This document shows positions 7,331-16,104 of a stretch of DNA of 64,000 bases, one piece after another. The notes under the pieces were generated by a model. The model did not search any database and was not told where the DNA came from. It saw nothing but the letters and a program-made list of their open reading frames with translations. Both the position numbers and the translations under genes were made by a program. Within the stretch, counting starts at the first letter, position 1. Every line of letters begins with the position of its first letter. Origin of the DNA: an uncultured Bacteroidales bacterium (GTDB lineage: Bacteria > Bacteroidota > Bacteroidia > Bacteroidales > Paludibacteraceae); NCBI GenBank assembly GCA_902774185.1, contig CACYHE010000018.1:1-64000 (forward strand), given 5' to 3'.

Positions 7331-9832
7331 TTATTGAATCAGTCTGCCAAGTGAATCGTATGTATGGTCGTTAACGGTGATGAACAGCTTGCCGTCGCGA
7401 AAAAACTTGTGTCCCGCTTTCTGTAGTTCCGGGGTAGCGTTTTTTTGGCCCGATGGAGTAGGGGGTGGACAATCTGCCGCTTGGGTCCAGGATAGAGCTG
7501 ACGGAACAGTATTCATGTTTTGGTTGACATTGTGGAAAGAGAGATTGCAATAACTTGCACTACCTTTTGCTCCGAAGAAATAGATGCCTGTCATCGCTCC
7601 GTCAATACGGATATTTTCGAATGCGATATTGTTAAGCGTTTTAGACGCTGCACGTACGTATATTCCGTGCGAACGGGAGTTATTGATGTGGATGTTGTTT
7701 AGCGTTACATTATAAATCGCATAATTGTTGGTGCTGCCTATATTCACCGCACCTTGTAAATTTCCCCAGAAATCTCCCTGATTGCCACGCGTGCCACCGA
7801 TACAACCGCAGTGATGGATGGTGACATCATAGATGTTGATCGTTCCGTTACTGTCAAAACCCGGACCGGAGAAGTCTGAATTAACACGTACACCACTCTC
7901 TAAAGCATCGAAGATAGCCAGATGGTGCGCCGTGTGATTCTTTCCTCCGAAAAAGCCTAACGAACTGGCACGCCAGTTATTCTCGGCGGTACAATAGGCG
8001 AACGTTACATTCTGACATTTGACCACCACGCTCCAGGACACCATGTCGTCATCTCCGTTGTTGCGGAACGAACAATAGCGAACCGTGTGACCGTTACTGC
8101 TGTGCGAGCAGTTTACGCCATCCGCGTAGTTGTTACGGAAACGGCAATGCTCAATCAGCAGATTACTGGAACCGTTACCTACGTAATTGGCAATCCATGC
8201 ACCGCATTCAAAATGCTCTGCCCAACAATTGCGGATTACGGAGTTATTTCCCCAACTGCCCATGAACGCTTTTCCGACTTGTTTGTTGGCATCGCCGTTG
8301 TAGTAACGTTGGTTATTGACGGTGTTGAAATAGATGCCTTCCACAAGCAAGTTACTTGATTCCGTCTCAATGCCGCGATTTCCATACGTGCTTGGATTAT
8401 CGGAACTGGTGTTGAAGTAAATGGTGGTGTACCACATACCTGCACCGATTAGTTGCGTCCCATTGGCTGTGATCTTGATTCGATTAGGGCAATTCCATGT
8501 CCCTTCCGGAATGTAGATGATTTTACCGCCATTGTTAGAAATGAAGGATGGTAAGTCACTTCCGTCGTACCGCACCTTGTTTCCGCTCAGGCTCTCGAAG
8601 GTCACTTTCTCGGGAACGGGTTCCAATTCGACGAAGTCGATCGTGTATGGAGTGGAATTGTTGTCCGTTTTCACGATCTTCAGGTATTCGGAAGACGCCA
8701 CTTGACGGGACAACTTGACGTGCATCTCGTCAAAGCGCATACGTACCACATTGCCGTTTCCGGGCGTCGCCGGCGTGTTATTCGGGTAGTTGCCTCCGTT
8801 CACGGTGTACTGCCAAGCCCAGTAACTATTCAGCGTGAGCGAACCCACTTTGTCGTTACCGGCATAGATATCGATGTGACCCGTAGTACCTGTTCCGGAC
8901 GCATTGTCCGGCAGGGAGAAACGAATCGTCAGACCGTCTCCGGCTTTGTTCACTTTCCATTGCACATAACTGTTCGGGTTAATTAACTGCACTGCTTGTT
9001 GGTGCGAAGCTTCGGACTGCAAGTCTGCCTGATCATCCGACGAAGCAAGGAACGTGCCGTTCGTCTCACAGAAATTGGGTTCCGCCTCATAACGCTCGTA
9101 GGGTCGGTTGTAATAACCTCGCTGCAGCGCGTCCGTACCAAATGGATAGACATGCGAACCGTCCACGATAGGCGTAGGATCCGGATCAGGGTCAGGACCG
9201 GGACCCGGAGTCGTGTTGTAGCACGGTTCCGAAATCACGCAAGGAACGGCATATCCCTTTTGGTTGATCCATGTGTAGATATTTCCCGCATAGTCATTGG
9301 TGTAGAATACAGGACATGTATGGGTGCCGGTATAAGCAGCCGTGCGGAAGAAGCAGTTGCTGTTTCCCTCGATGTTGTCGCTCGGGTTCTGCCACCATGC
9401 TTCCGGATCGGTGCAGAAACCGAACAGATTGCTATAAATAGCCGTTTGAGCACCGATTGCCGGCGTGGACCAGTTAAGAGCCAGTTGGGCGATATTGATG
9501 GTCTTGCCATAGATATTGCCGGTGATGTGGTACAAGCGGTCTCCGTCCCGGGCGATGTTCTGTGCTCCGTCGCTGGAAAGCGAGAAATTGGTGCAGATAC
9601 CGCGGTTACTGTTTTTTGACAGCCAACTCACCCATTGCGTCCCGGTGATATCTACAGCGAAAGTGAAAGATTCATCCGCTTCAAAGTTATTGCTTGATGC
9701 AAAACTGTTCGTAGAGCAATCCCACTTGACGATGTAGCATCCGTCCGACCCAATCGGATTATTGAGCGTTTGAGCCGCGTGAACACTTGCGCAGAGCGTG
9801 AAAGCAAGTACAAAGGAAAAAAGTTTCTTCAT
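7331..9832 (-). CDS. GH87 alpha-1,3-glucanase (mutanase/mycodextranase type) with an N-terminal unnamed domain
   Basis: This encodes 833 residues. There is a signal peptide (1-19); an unnamed domain shared with three other places in this window (22-200); a Pro/Asp linker (208-221); a CBM6/CBM35-like jelly roll (about 240-405); and a right-handed beta-helix (about 410-770). Residues 809-833 form a C-terminal tag (DGKLFI, then YDSLGR). The helix carries ADGVN with Asp571 and NNGDDD with Asp594 and Asp595. The 23-residue and 1-residue spacings are those of the three catalytic Asp of GH87 (1067, 1090, 1091 in Bacillus circulans Agl-KA). GH87 enzymes hydrolyse alpha-1,3-glucan inside the chain. 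It should act outside the cell or on its surface and feed the SusCD/GH97 system. It is the first gene of a minus-strand operon with the regulator and has its own promoter. Confidence 0.85.
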   Translation of the reverse strand: MKKLFSFVLAFTLCASVHAAQTLNNPIGSDGCYIVKWDCSTNSFASSNNFEADESFTFAVDITGTQWVSWLSKNSNRGICTNFSLSSDGAQNIARDGDRLYHITGNIYGKTINIAQLALNWSTPAIGAQTAIYSNLFGFCTDPEAWWQNPSDNIEGNSNCFFRTAAYTGTHTCPVFYTNDYAGNIYTWINQKGYAVPCVISEPCYNTTPGPGPDPDPDPTPIVDGSHVYPFGTDALQRGYYNRPYERYEAEPNFCETNGTFLASSDDQADLQSEASHQQAVQLINPNSYVQWKVNKAGDGLTIRFSLPDNASGTGTTGHIDIYAGNDKVGSLTLNSYWAWQYTVNGGNYPNNTPATPGNGNVVRMRFDEMHVKLSRQVASSEYLKIVKTDNNSTPYTIDFVELEPVPEKVTFESLSGNKVRYDGSDLPSFISNNGGKIIYIPEGTWNCPNRIKITANGTQLIGAGMWYTTIYFNTSSDNPSTYGNRGIETESSNLLVEGIYFNTVNNQRYYNGDANKQVGKAFMGSWGNNSVIRNCWAEHFECGAWIANYVGNGSSNLLIEHCRFRNNYADGVNCSHSSNGHTVRYCSFRNNGDDDMVSWSVVVKCQNVTFAYCTAENNWRASSLGFFGGKNHTAHHLAIFDALESGVRVNSDFSGPGFDSNGTINIYDVTIHHCGCIGGTRGNQGDFWGNLQGAVNIGSTNNYAIYNVTLNNIHINNSRSHGIYVRAASKTLNNIAFENIRIDGAMTGIYFFGAKGSASYCNLSFHNVNQNMNTVPSALSWTQAADCPPPTPSGQKNATPELQKAGHKFFRDGKLFITVNDHTYDSLGRLIQ

Positions 9833-9889
9833 GATGGTATTCGTTTTGTTATTTTAGCATTTTGAAGGCAAATTGTGTGAAAAACGTTG

Positions 9890-9920
9890 CAAAGATACAA
9901 TAATTTTTTGACATGACCAA
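9890..9920 (-). promoter_or_regulatory. Promoter of the GH87-regulator operon
   Basis: TTG (complement of 9918-9920), 20 bp, TATCTTTG (complement of 9890-9897). This is the exact spacing seen at the other promoters here. The leader to the ATG is about 50 bases. Confidence 0.75.
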
Positions 9921-10001
9921 ATCAGAGTGCCGAAAATCAAGTAAAATCGGCTCATTTTATATTATAAAATTTCTTGATAATAAATAGTTGTTTTTGGCAT
10001 T

Positions 10002-10096
10002 TTATTATTTATAATAATAAGTATTTTGATAATACGTAAAAACATCTATATTTTTATGGTATTATTTTCGTATGTGCGTAAATTGTAGTAATTTTG
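10002..10096 (+). promoter_or_regulatory. Promoter and putative operator of the secreted one-domain protein
   Basis: The palindrome TTATTATTTATAATAATAA (10002-10020) is followed 68 bp later by TAATTTTG (10089-10096). Both elements recur with nearly the same spacing (70 bp) before the 2087-residue gene (33989-34085), and the bases in between are conserved, including TATTATTTTCGTAT. Confidence 0.65.
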
Positions 10097-10169
10097 TGCA
10101 GAATTTTGGAGAAAAAAGGCATATGTGCCCTACATAAAAAAATGTTTAACTTTTAAATTTTTTTGAAAC

Positions 10170-10934
10170 ATGAAAAAGATTTTTACTTTTATTGCCGTTG
10201 CTGCAATGGCTATGGCTGCTCACGCTCAGTATGAGTGCAACAACCCGGTTGGCGAAGATGGTCGCTACATCGTAAAGTATGATTGTGCGCAGGGTAAATT
10301 CGCTGCTTCGAACGACATTATGGCAGATGAAGCATTTGTATTTGCAATTGACATCAAAGGCACCTGGTTGGAAAATTGGGTGAAAGGTACTCCTGAAGTT
10401 GCCGGTGCATCCCGTGGAGTAGCTTGTAATTTCTGGACCAGCTATGGTGATGTAGATGGTGATATCAAGCGTTTCAAACAAATCAACGGTACCGTTTATG
10501 GTATGACCCTTTGTCTTAGTCAGGCAATGACTGGTGCTGAGGCTCCCAAAGCTGTTATGACGGATAGTATTGTTTATGTAACCGGTCAACTATTCGGTTT
10601 TGAGTACACTGCTGATAACGCAGGCGCAAAATGGTGGCAATGGGATAATAATCCTGTCGGCACAACCTTTGCTCCCAACTCTGACGGAGCTATCTTTGCA
10701 ACGCGTCCTTACGAAGCAGGACGTGCTGTAGAGGATTTCTATGCAAATGATTTCCCGGAGAGCATGTTTGGCTTTGAGAACAAGGGTTATGCAGCTCCTT
10801 GCGTATCAATCGCAGCAGGCGTTGAGCAGACTGAGGTGAAAGCAGCCAAGAGTGCTAAGTTCATCGAGAACGGCCAATTGTACATCATCAGCAATGGTGT
10901 GAAGTACAATGCGCTTGGAAATTCTGTAAAATAA
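10170..10934 (+). CDS. Secreted protein consisting of one copy of an unnamed domain
   Basis: This encodes 254 residues: a signal peptide (MKKIFTFIAVAAMAMAAHA, cut near 19), a domain of about 190 residues, then a short linker and the C-terminal tag (NGQLYI, then YNALGNSVK). The domain has the same landmarks as in the GH87 and the 1739-residue protein: NNPxGxDGxYIVKxDC, DExFxFAxDIKGT, a Gly-x-x-Tyr-Gly turn, a Trp-Trp-Gln-Trp cluster and a closing KGYAxPC. It is the simplest member and so the best one for working out the function. Its own promoter and a strong terminator before susC suggest high, separate expression. I propose a glucan-binding role from context only; no known family was recognised. 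Confidence 0.75.
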   Translation: MKKIFTFIAVAAMAMAAHAQYECNNPVGEDGRYIVKYDCAQGKFAASNDIMADEAFVFAIDIKGTWLENWVKGTPEVAGASRGVACNFWTSYGDVDGDIKRFKQINGTVYGMTLCLSQAMTGAEAPKAVMTDSIVYVTGQLFGFEYTADNAGAKWWQWDNNPVGTTFAPNSDGAIFATRPYEAGRAVEDFYANDFPESMFGFENKGYAAPCVSIAAGVEQTEVKAAKSAKFIENGQLYIISNGVKYNALGNSVK

Positions 10935-10947
10935 GTTATTGTAAATA

Positions 10948-10984
10948 AGTCGGAGCGGTTCATAGGCCGCTTCGGCTTTTTTTT
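10948..10984 (+). terminator. Terminator or attenuator between the secreted protein and susC
   Basis: AGTCGGAGCGG (10948-10958) pairs with CCGCTTCGGCT (10967-10977), with two G-U pairs, and eight T follow. It ends 12 bp before the susC start, so some read-through is needed to express susCD unless a hidden promoter exists. Confidence 0.75.
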
Positions 10985-10995
10985 ATTTTTGTATC

Positions 10996-13900
10996 ATGAA
11001 GAACCACTTACAAAGAGTCCTTGTTCTTTTTATAGGTCTCATTCTTTCATTATCTATTTTTGCCAAGTCCATTTCGGGTACCATCCGGGATGCCAAGGGA
11101 GAAGCGATTATCGGCGCGAGTGTACTGGTGCAGAATACATCGACAGGTACGGTGACGGATTTCGATGGTCGGTATCAGTTGGATGTGGAGGTCGGCAAGA
11201 AGATTGTTATCTCCTATGTGGGATATAAGACACAAACCATCAGCGTGACAGATGATCGCGCTGTGTACGACCTGACCCTGGAGGAGGATAGCGAAGTGTT
11301 GGAAGATGTCATTGTGGTCGGCTATGGTACACAGAAGCGTTCTGATGTGACGGGTGCAATATCTTCCGTCAGCACCAAGGATATAGAATCGTTTTCCACC
11401 AAGTCATTAGCCGAGTCCTTGGAAGGTTTGGCTGCCGGTGTGAGTGTCACGAAGGGAAGCGGTGCGCCGGGAGAAGGAGCAGAGATCCTCATTCGTGGTG
11501 CCGGTAACCTGAGCGGTATGAGTCCGTTGTACGTGGTGGACGGTGTAGCGCAAGATGCAGGTTTTACCTTCAATATGCGTGATGTGGAATCCATCGAGAT
11601 CCTGAAAGATGCCGGTTCGGCAGCTATTTATGGTAGCCGTGCCGCCGGTGGTGTTATTTTGATTACAACCAAACATGGACGTTTGGATAAGACGCATGTA
11701 AACCTTAATATACGCGCGGGATGGCGCAAGACCCTTAATCGCTTGAATCTGCTCGGTACGGAGGACTGGATCAAGGCGCGTGACGCTTGGGGAACGGGTT
11801 CGACCCTAACCACCATGGGCGTCAGTTCCATAGACGAGTTACCCAATACCGATTGGATGGACGTGATGTACGGTACGGGCATTGAACAAGAGTACAATGC
11901 AAGCATCACGCATAGCGGCGAGAAGACAAATCTGTTTATGTCTGTCGGTTATCTGGACGAGAAGGGTACTTATTGGGGAACGGGAGCAAAGCGTTTCTCG
12001 TTCCGTACAAACTTAGACCATAAAATTGGAAATCATGTCAGTATCGGTGAGTCAGTCTATGGTGCTTGGTCCAAAACCGACCCTGCAGCTAACTCATCGG
12101 TTTATTACCATACGATACCTTTCCGCACCGTACCGGTTGCGGAGGTTTACGACGAGGACGGTCAGTTCGCCAAGACGCCTCTTTCCGTCGGTTCCGGACC
12201 TAACTTTGCCGGACTGGAAGATGCGTTCAAGACCTATCATAATGACAACTACTCTCTGAATGCGCTTGCGTATTTGGATGTTAAATTCATAGATGGACTG
12301 GTATGGCACACCAATGGCTCCGCCTCTTTCTCTGCATTTACGAGCAATCAGTTCCAGGAATATAAGGACTTTGGTCCGGTGCAGGTTGGCGTACCGGGTG
12401 GAATACTTTTCTCCAATGCGGGAACCACGCTGAACCTGATGTTTAACTCGATTTTGTCTTACGAGCATACATGGGGAGAGCATCACTTTAAAGGTATGGT
12501 CGGCACCGAGTGGTGGCGACTCAGCGGGTACGGTATTTATACGGAGGCGTACAACTTTACGGTTAGTCCGGCTTCCTCGATTGCATTGGCATCCGAGGGA
12601 AATACCAAGAAGGCGAGTGATACCACTCCTCAAGAGCGTAGAGGTTCGGCTTTTGCGCGTGTGAACTACGATTACGCAGGTCGCTATCTGTTGGCGGTTA
12701 ACTTCCGTGCAGATGCTTCGGACCGCTTTGTGAAGAAGAACAGGTGGGGATACTTCCCTTCGGTCAATGTGGGTTGGCGTATCTCGGAGGAGCCTTGGGT
12801 CAAGACCGCCACGGAGGATTGGCTGAGCAACATGAAGGTGCGTGCTTCATGGGGTATGTTGGGAAATGACAATGTGGCGCAATACATGTACGAGAGTACC
12901 TATGCGCTGACGGGCGTCAGCTATAGTTTTACCAATTCAGCAACGCGTTCTACCGGCGCTTGGCTGGCTGTGTTGGGAAATGAGAACCTGCGCTGGGAAC
13001 AAGTGAACCAGTGGGATATCGGATTGGATCTGGGATTCTTTAATAATCGCTTGACGGTGACCTACGATTACTACAACCGTCAGACAAGGGATATGATCTA
13101 TCGAGGAAGTCTTCCGTTGTCTTCCGGTATGAGTTATTATTTTGCATCGGATGACCCGGGCAACACAGTGCCGGTCTATCTGAATGCGGGTCTGGTGGAG
13201 AACCAGGGACATGAGATAGCGATTGGATGGAAGGAGAAACGGGGTGACTTTGAATATGGGATCCAGTGGAATGCGTCCTTCAATCGGAATATGGTAAAAC
13301 AAGTGGGCGATGCTCCGGGAGCAGAACCGATTGATGCCGGTGTGGATAACTCCTGGACCCTGCTTGCCCGTACGCAGGACAGTCAACCGATGGGACTCTT
13401 CTATGGTTATGGTTGCTTGGGTATCTTCCAAGATCAAGCCCAAGTGGATGCGTATAACCAACTGGCTTTGGATAACTGGCGTGCCCAGAATCCGAATCAT
13501 CCCTATGGCTATGCACCCAACGGTCAGCCGCTGAACGCAGAAGGGAAAGAGATCGGTATCTATTGGCAGAAAGAGAATACGGGCGTAGGAGACTTGATCT
13601 TTGACGATAACGGAAAAGGACGTGTGACGGATCAAAGCAAGAAAGTGATAGGTAATCCATGGCCGAAGATGGAGATGGGTCTTTCCCTTTCGTTCGCATG
13701 GAAAGGAATCGATGTGGCTGCCGTATTCTCCGGTGCATTCAAATTTGACATCATGAACCTCATGAAACCCTATACGAATATGTTCTCTTCGGATAACACG
13801 ACAGCGAATATATTCAATACTTCCTGCTTCGGTAAAGACAACACAACGGTTACGGCAGATCCTCGTGTAGGCTATATCGATGAAAACAACTCCATGATCG

Positions 13901-14205
13901 GTGACGGTGCAGCCAATAAGAACTACTCCACCGTTTCCAGTTATCTGATTGAGGACGGCAGTTATCTCAAACTGAAGAATCTGAGTGTCGGTTATACCTT
14001 CCCTGCCAAATGGACACGTAAGGCCAAGATAGAGAAACTTCGCTTGTACTTTACGGCGCAGAATGTCTTCACGATCACCAAATACTCGGGCAACGACCCG
14101 GAGATCGGACGTTATAACGGTTCCCAACTGTTGTGGAACGTAGATACGCAGTATCGTTATTTGCCGAACCGTCTGTTCTCGTTCGGACTGGATGTGATGT
14201 TTTAA
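10996..14205 (+). CDS. SusC-type TonB-dependent outer-membrane transporter (alpha-glucan locus)
   Basis: This encodes 1069 residues. It has a signal peptide (about 1-24), a carboxypeptidase-regulatory-like beta domain (SGTIRD, GTVTDFDGRY, ISYVGYKTQ; about 25-105), a TonB box region (EDVIVVGYGTQKR), a plug domain with IRGAGN and YVVDGV, and a 22-strand barrel ending in an aromatic residue (MF). It imports oligosaccharides across the outer membrane, powered by TonB/ExbBD, with SusD as the lid. SusD follows 24 bp later and GH97 after that, so the transport substrate is probably an alpha-glucan oligomer made by the GH87 next door. The start at 10996 is the only ATG that includes the signal peptide. 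Confidence 0.95.
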   Translation: MKNHLQRVLVLFIGLILSLSIFAKSISGTIRDAKGEAIIGASVLVQNTSTGTVTDFDGRYQLDVEVGKKIVISYVGYKTQTISVTDDRAVYDLTLEEDSEVLEDVIVVGYGTQKRSDVTGAISSVSTKDIESFSTKSLAESLEGLAAGVSVTKGSGAPGEGAEILIRGAGNLSGMSPLYVVDGVAQDAGFTFNMRDVESIEILKDAGSAAIYGSRAAGGVILITTKHGRLDKTHVNLNIRAGWRKTLNRLNLLGTEDWIKARDAWGTGSTLTTMGVSSIDELPNTDWMDVMYGTGIEQEYNASITHSGEKTNLFMSVGYLDEKGTYWGTGAKRFSFRTNLDHKIGNHVSIGESVYGAWSKTDPAANSSVYYHTIPFRTVPVAEVYDEDGQFAKTPLSVGSGPNFAGLEDAFKTYHNDNYSLNALAYLDVKFIDGLVWHTNGSASFSAFTSNQFQEYKDFGPVQVGVPGGILFSNAGTTLNLMFNSILSYEHTWGEHHFKGMVGTEWWRLSGYGIYTEAYNFTVSPASSIALASEGNTKKASDTTPQERRGSAFARVNYDYAGRYLLAVNFRADASDRFVKKNRWGYFPSVNVGWRISEEPWVKTATEDWLSNMKVRASWGMLGNDNVAQYMYESTYALTGVSYSFTNSATRSTGAWLAVLGNENLRWEQVNQWDIGLDLGFFNNRLTVTYDYYNRQTRDMIYRGSLPLSSGMSYYFASDDPGNTVPVYLNAGLVENQGHEIAIGWKEKRGDFEYGIQWNASFNRNMVKQVGDAPGAEPIDAGVDNSWTLLARTQDSQPMGLFYGYGCLGIFQDQAQVDAYNQLALDNWRAQNPNHPYGYAPNGQPLNAEGKEIGIYWQKENTGVGDLIFDDNGKGRVTDQSKKVIGNPWPKMEMGLSLSFAWKGIDVAAVFSGAFKFDIMNLMKPYTNMFSSDNTTANIFNTSCFGKDNTTVTADPRVGYIDENNSMIGDGAANKNYSTVSSYLIEDGSYLKLKNLSVGYTFPAKWTRKAKIEKLRLYFTAQNVFTITKYSGNDPEIGRYNGSQLLWNVDTQYRYLPNRLFSFGLDVMF

Positions 14206-14229
14206 TGAAAAGTAAATGAATTCACGATT

Positions 14230-16077
14230 ATGAAAAAAGTAGCGTATATACTTGTACTTGCATGGGCATTGACATCTTGCAAGGACTATTTTGAGATTAG
14301 CAATCCGCAGACCTTGTCTCAGTCCAATTATCCATCCACGTTGGAGCAGGTGAATCAACTGGTTACTGCGGCGTATGCGCAAAACCATGCCTTCGGACTG
14401 TATTCCTTCTACTGGTTCCCGATGGGTGTATGGCTCTATGATCACACGACGGATCTGTATGGTTCGTATGACGAGCGGGCGTTCAGTCAGGACAACTATT
14501 CCACGCCGGAGTCACGCTATCTGACCACCTCCTATACCGATATCTGCAAATGGGCGAATCTGTCCACGCAGGCTTTGGAGGGAATCGAGTCGTTCCGCAC
14601 CAAAGCGACCTCGGAAGAGATCAAGCAATTGGATTACATGCGCGGACAGTGCCTTTTCAATCGTGCGCTTGCCTACTGGCATGGACAGATATTCTTTGAG
14701 ATGGATGCAGACGGAATGGGAATGCCGATTATCGATAAGATCTACAGTGATGCCGAGCAGTTGAAACGTGGACGCAGTACGGTCAAAGAGTGTTGGCAGT
14801 TCATGATAGATGACCTCAAGGAGGCTTGTGACCTTCTCTCGGATCATCGCTCGGACTATGAATCGGGCGAGTATCGTGCCACCTATTGGTCTGCTATGGG
14901 TTTGCTCGCCAAGGTGTATATGCAATCCATGTATATCTTCCCGGAGAACAAAACAGCTGCGAAGACGGTGATGGAAGAGATTATCAATACGTCCGGTAAA
15001 ACGCTTGTTCCTTATAGTGTCTATGCGGATATGTTCTACGGCAATGAAGCAAATGAGCATAACTCCGAGTCCCTGTATGAGATCACGATGACTACGGACT
15101 ACACGCAAGACGGTCCTTGGGAAGGTTACACCACGGGTTCGGGAATGCCGACTGTGTATGCGCCATGGTACGTGAACATCAATACGCGTTTCCGTCCCGG
15201 AAGAGAGGATGTCATAGACCCCATTACTCTGGAGGACGATATCATCATCTCCAGCAAGAGTTCGCAGTGGGGTAATAACTTCGTGCATGATAAGAATATC
15301 GCCCGTTTCGGATTCTGGGGCTTCCATGGCGATACGGTGCCGCGTTGGACGTTTAATCCTGCCTACGACAAGAATGCGCCGCGCAGCCAGGCGAACTTCC
15401 CCTATATGCTGCATGACGCAACCTATCTGTCCGATGCAAAGGCGCTGAAGGCGGATAAGAACAAAATTGATCCCCGTCTGATGCTTTGTGCAGGACAACC
15501 GTACGTGGACGACTATGTGGGTTCCACCGGAGAGACCACGTGGTATGACCGTTCGTCAGAGGTGAACAACCGTCCGGATATCCTGGCTTGGCAACATCGC
15601 AAATACACCAATATCCGTGGTGTGGAGATGGGGCCCGCTCCGTATGGTAGAAATGAATCCAGCGACTGCAATATCTATATCATCCGACTGGCGGATATCT
15701 ATCTGCTCTATGCCGAACTGATAAAAGATGAAAACCCGGTTTTGGCGCTTGAGTATGTGAATAGGGTGCACGCACGTGCGTATGGAGATGATCCGGCGTA
15801 TAACTACCTCTCCCTTACCGATCGCACCAAGGCGTATTTCGATACCGATCCGCTTGCCAACGATGTGATACGTTACGAGCGTTGGGCGGAATTGTTTGCA
15901 GAAGGTCAATGGTGGTTCGATGTTCGTCGTTACCGCATCGGAGCGATGGAAGCGGATTACTATAAGTCCACGCGACATGGCGCCATCACGTGGAAGGGTG
16001 ACTGCTCGTATGTGCAACCCATTCCGCAACTCGAGTTGGAGCGTAATGCGAATATGAAACAATCAACCGGATATTAG
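14230..16077 (+). CDS. SusD-type surface glycan-binding lipoprotein (alpha-glucan locus)
   Basis: This encodes 615 residues. The lipobox is LTSC (Cys17), giving a surface lipoprotein. The mature part has the helical SusD fold: an N-terminal region with NPQTLSQ, TPR-like helices (the FNRALAYWHGQIFF segment), and the C-terminal RagB/SusD region with YIIRLADIYLLYAEL, EYVNRVHARAYG and RYERWAELFAEGQWWFDVRRY. It covers the SusC barrel and presents glycan to it. The length is somewhat above average (about 500-600). It lies 24 bp after susC and 27 bp before the GH97 gene, as one operon. Confidence 0.95.
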   Translation: MKKVAYILVLAWALTSCKDYFEISNPQTLSQSNYPSTLEQVNQLVTAAYAQNHAFGLYSFYWFPMGVWLYDHTTDLYGSYDERAFSQDNYSTPESRYLTTSYTDICKWANLSTQALEGIESFRTKATSEEIKQLDYMRGQCLFNRALAYWHGQIFFEMDADGMGMPIIDKIYSDAEQLKRGRSTVKECWQFMIDDLKEACDLLSDHRSDYESGEYRATYWSAMGLLAKVYMQSMYIFPENKTAAKTVMEEIINTSGKTLVPYSVYADMFYGNEANEHNSESLYEITMTTDYTQDGPWEGYTTGSGMPTVYAPWYVNINTRFRPGREDVIDPITLEDDIIISSKSSQWGNNFVHDKNIARFGFWGFHGDTVPRWTFNPAYDKNAPRSQANFPYMLHDATYLSDAKALKADKNKIDPRLMLCAGQPYVDDYVGSTGETTWYDRSSEVNNRPDILAWQHRKYTNIRGVEMGPAPYGRNESSDCNIYIIRLADIYLLYAELIKDENPVLALEYVNRVHARAYGDDPAYNYLSLTDRTKAYFDTDPLANDVIRYERWAELFAEGQWWFDVRRYRIGAMEADYYKSTRHGAITWKGDCSYVQPIPQLELERNANMKQSTGY

Positions 16078-16104
16078 ACAATGGATAATTGATAATTGAC
16101 AATT

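Noticed and set aside
8996..9619. A 207-codon open frame opposite the GH87 gene
   Set aside because: It is the complement of strongly supported GH87 coding sequence, and its product is Arg/Val-rich without a domain.
12937..14445. A 502-codon open frame opposite susC
   Set aside because: It is antisense to a clear SusC gene and has no recognisable domain; such long shadow frames also occur opposite the other sugar genes (16114-17364, 41464-42774, 44002-45480).
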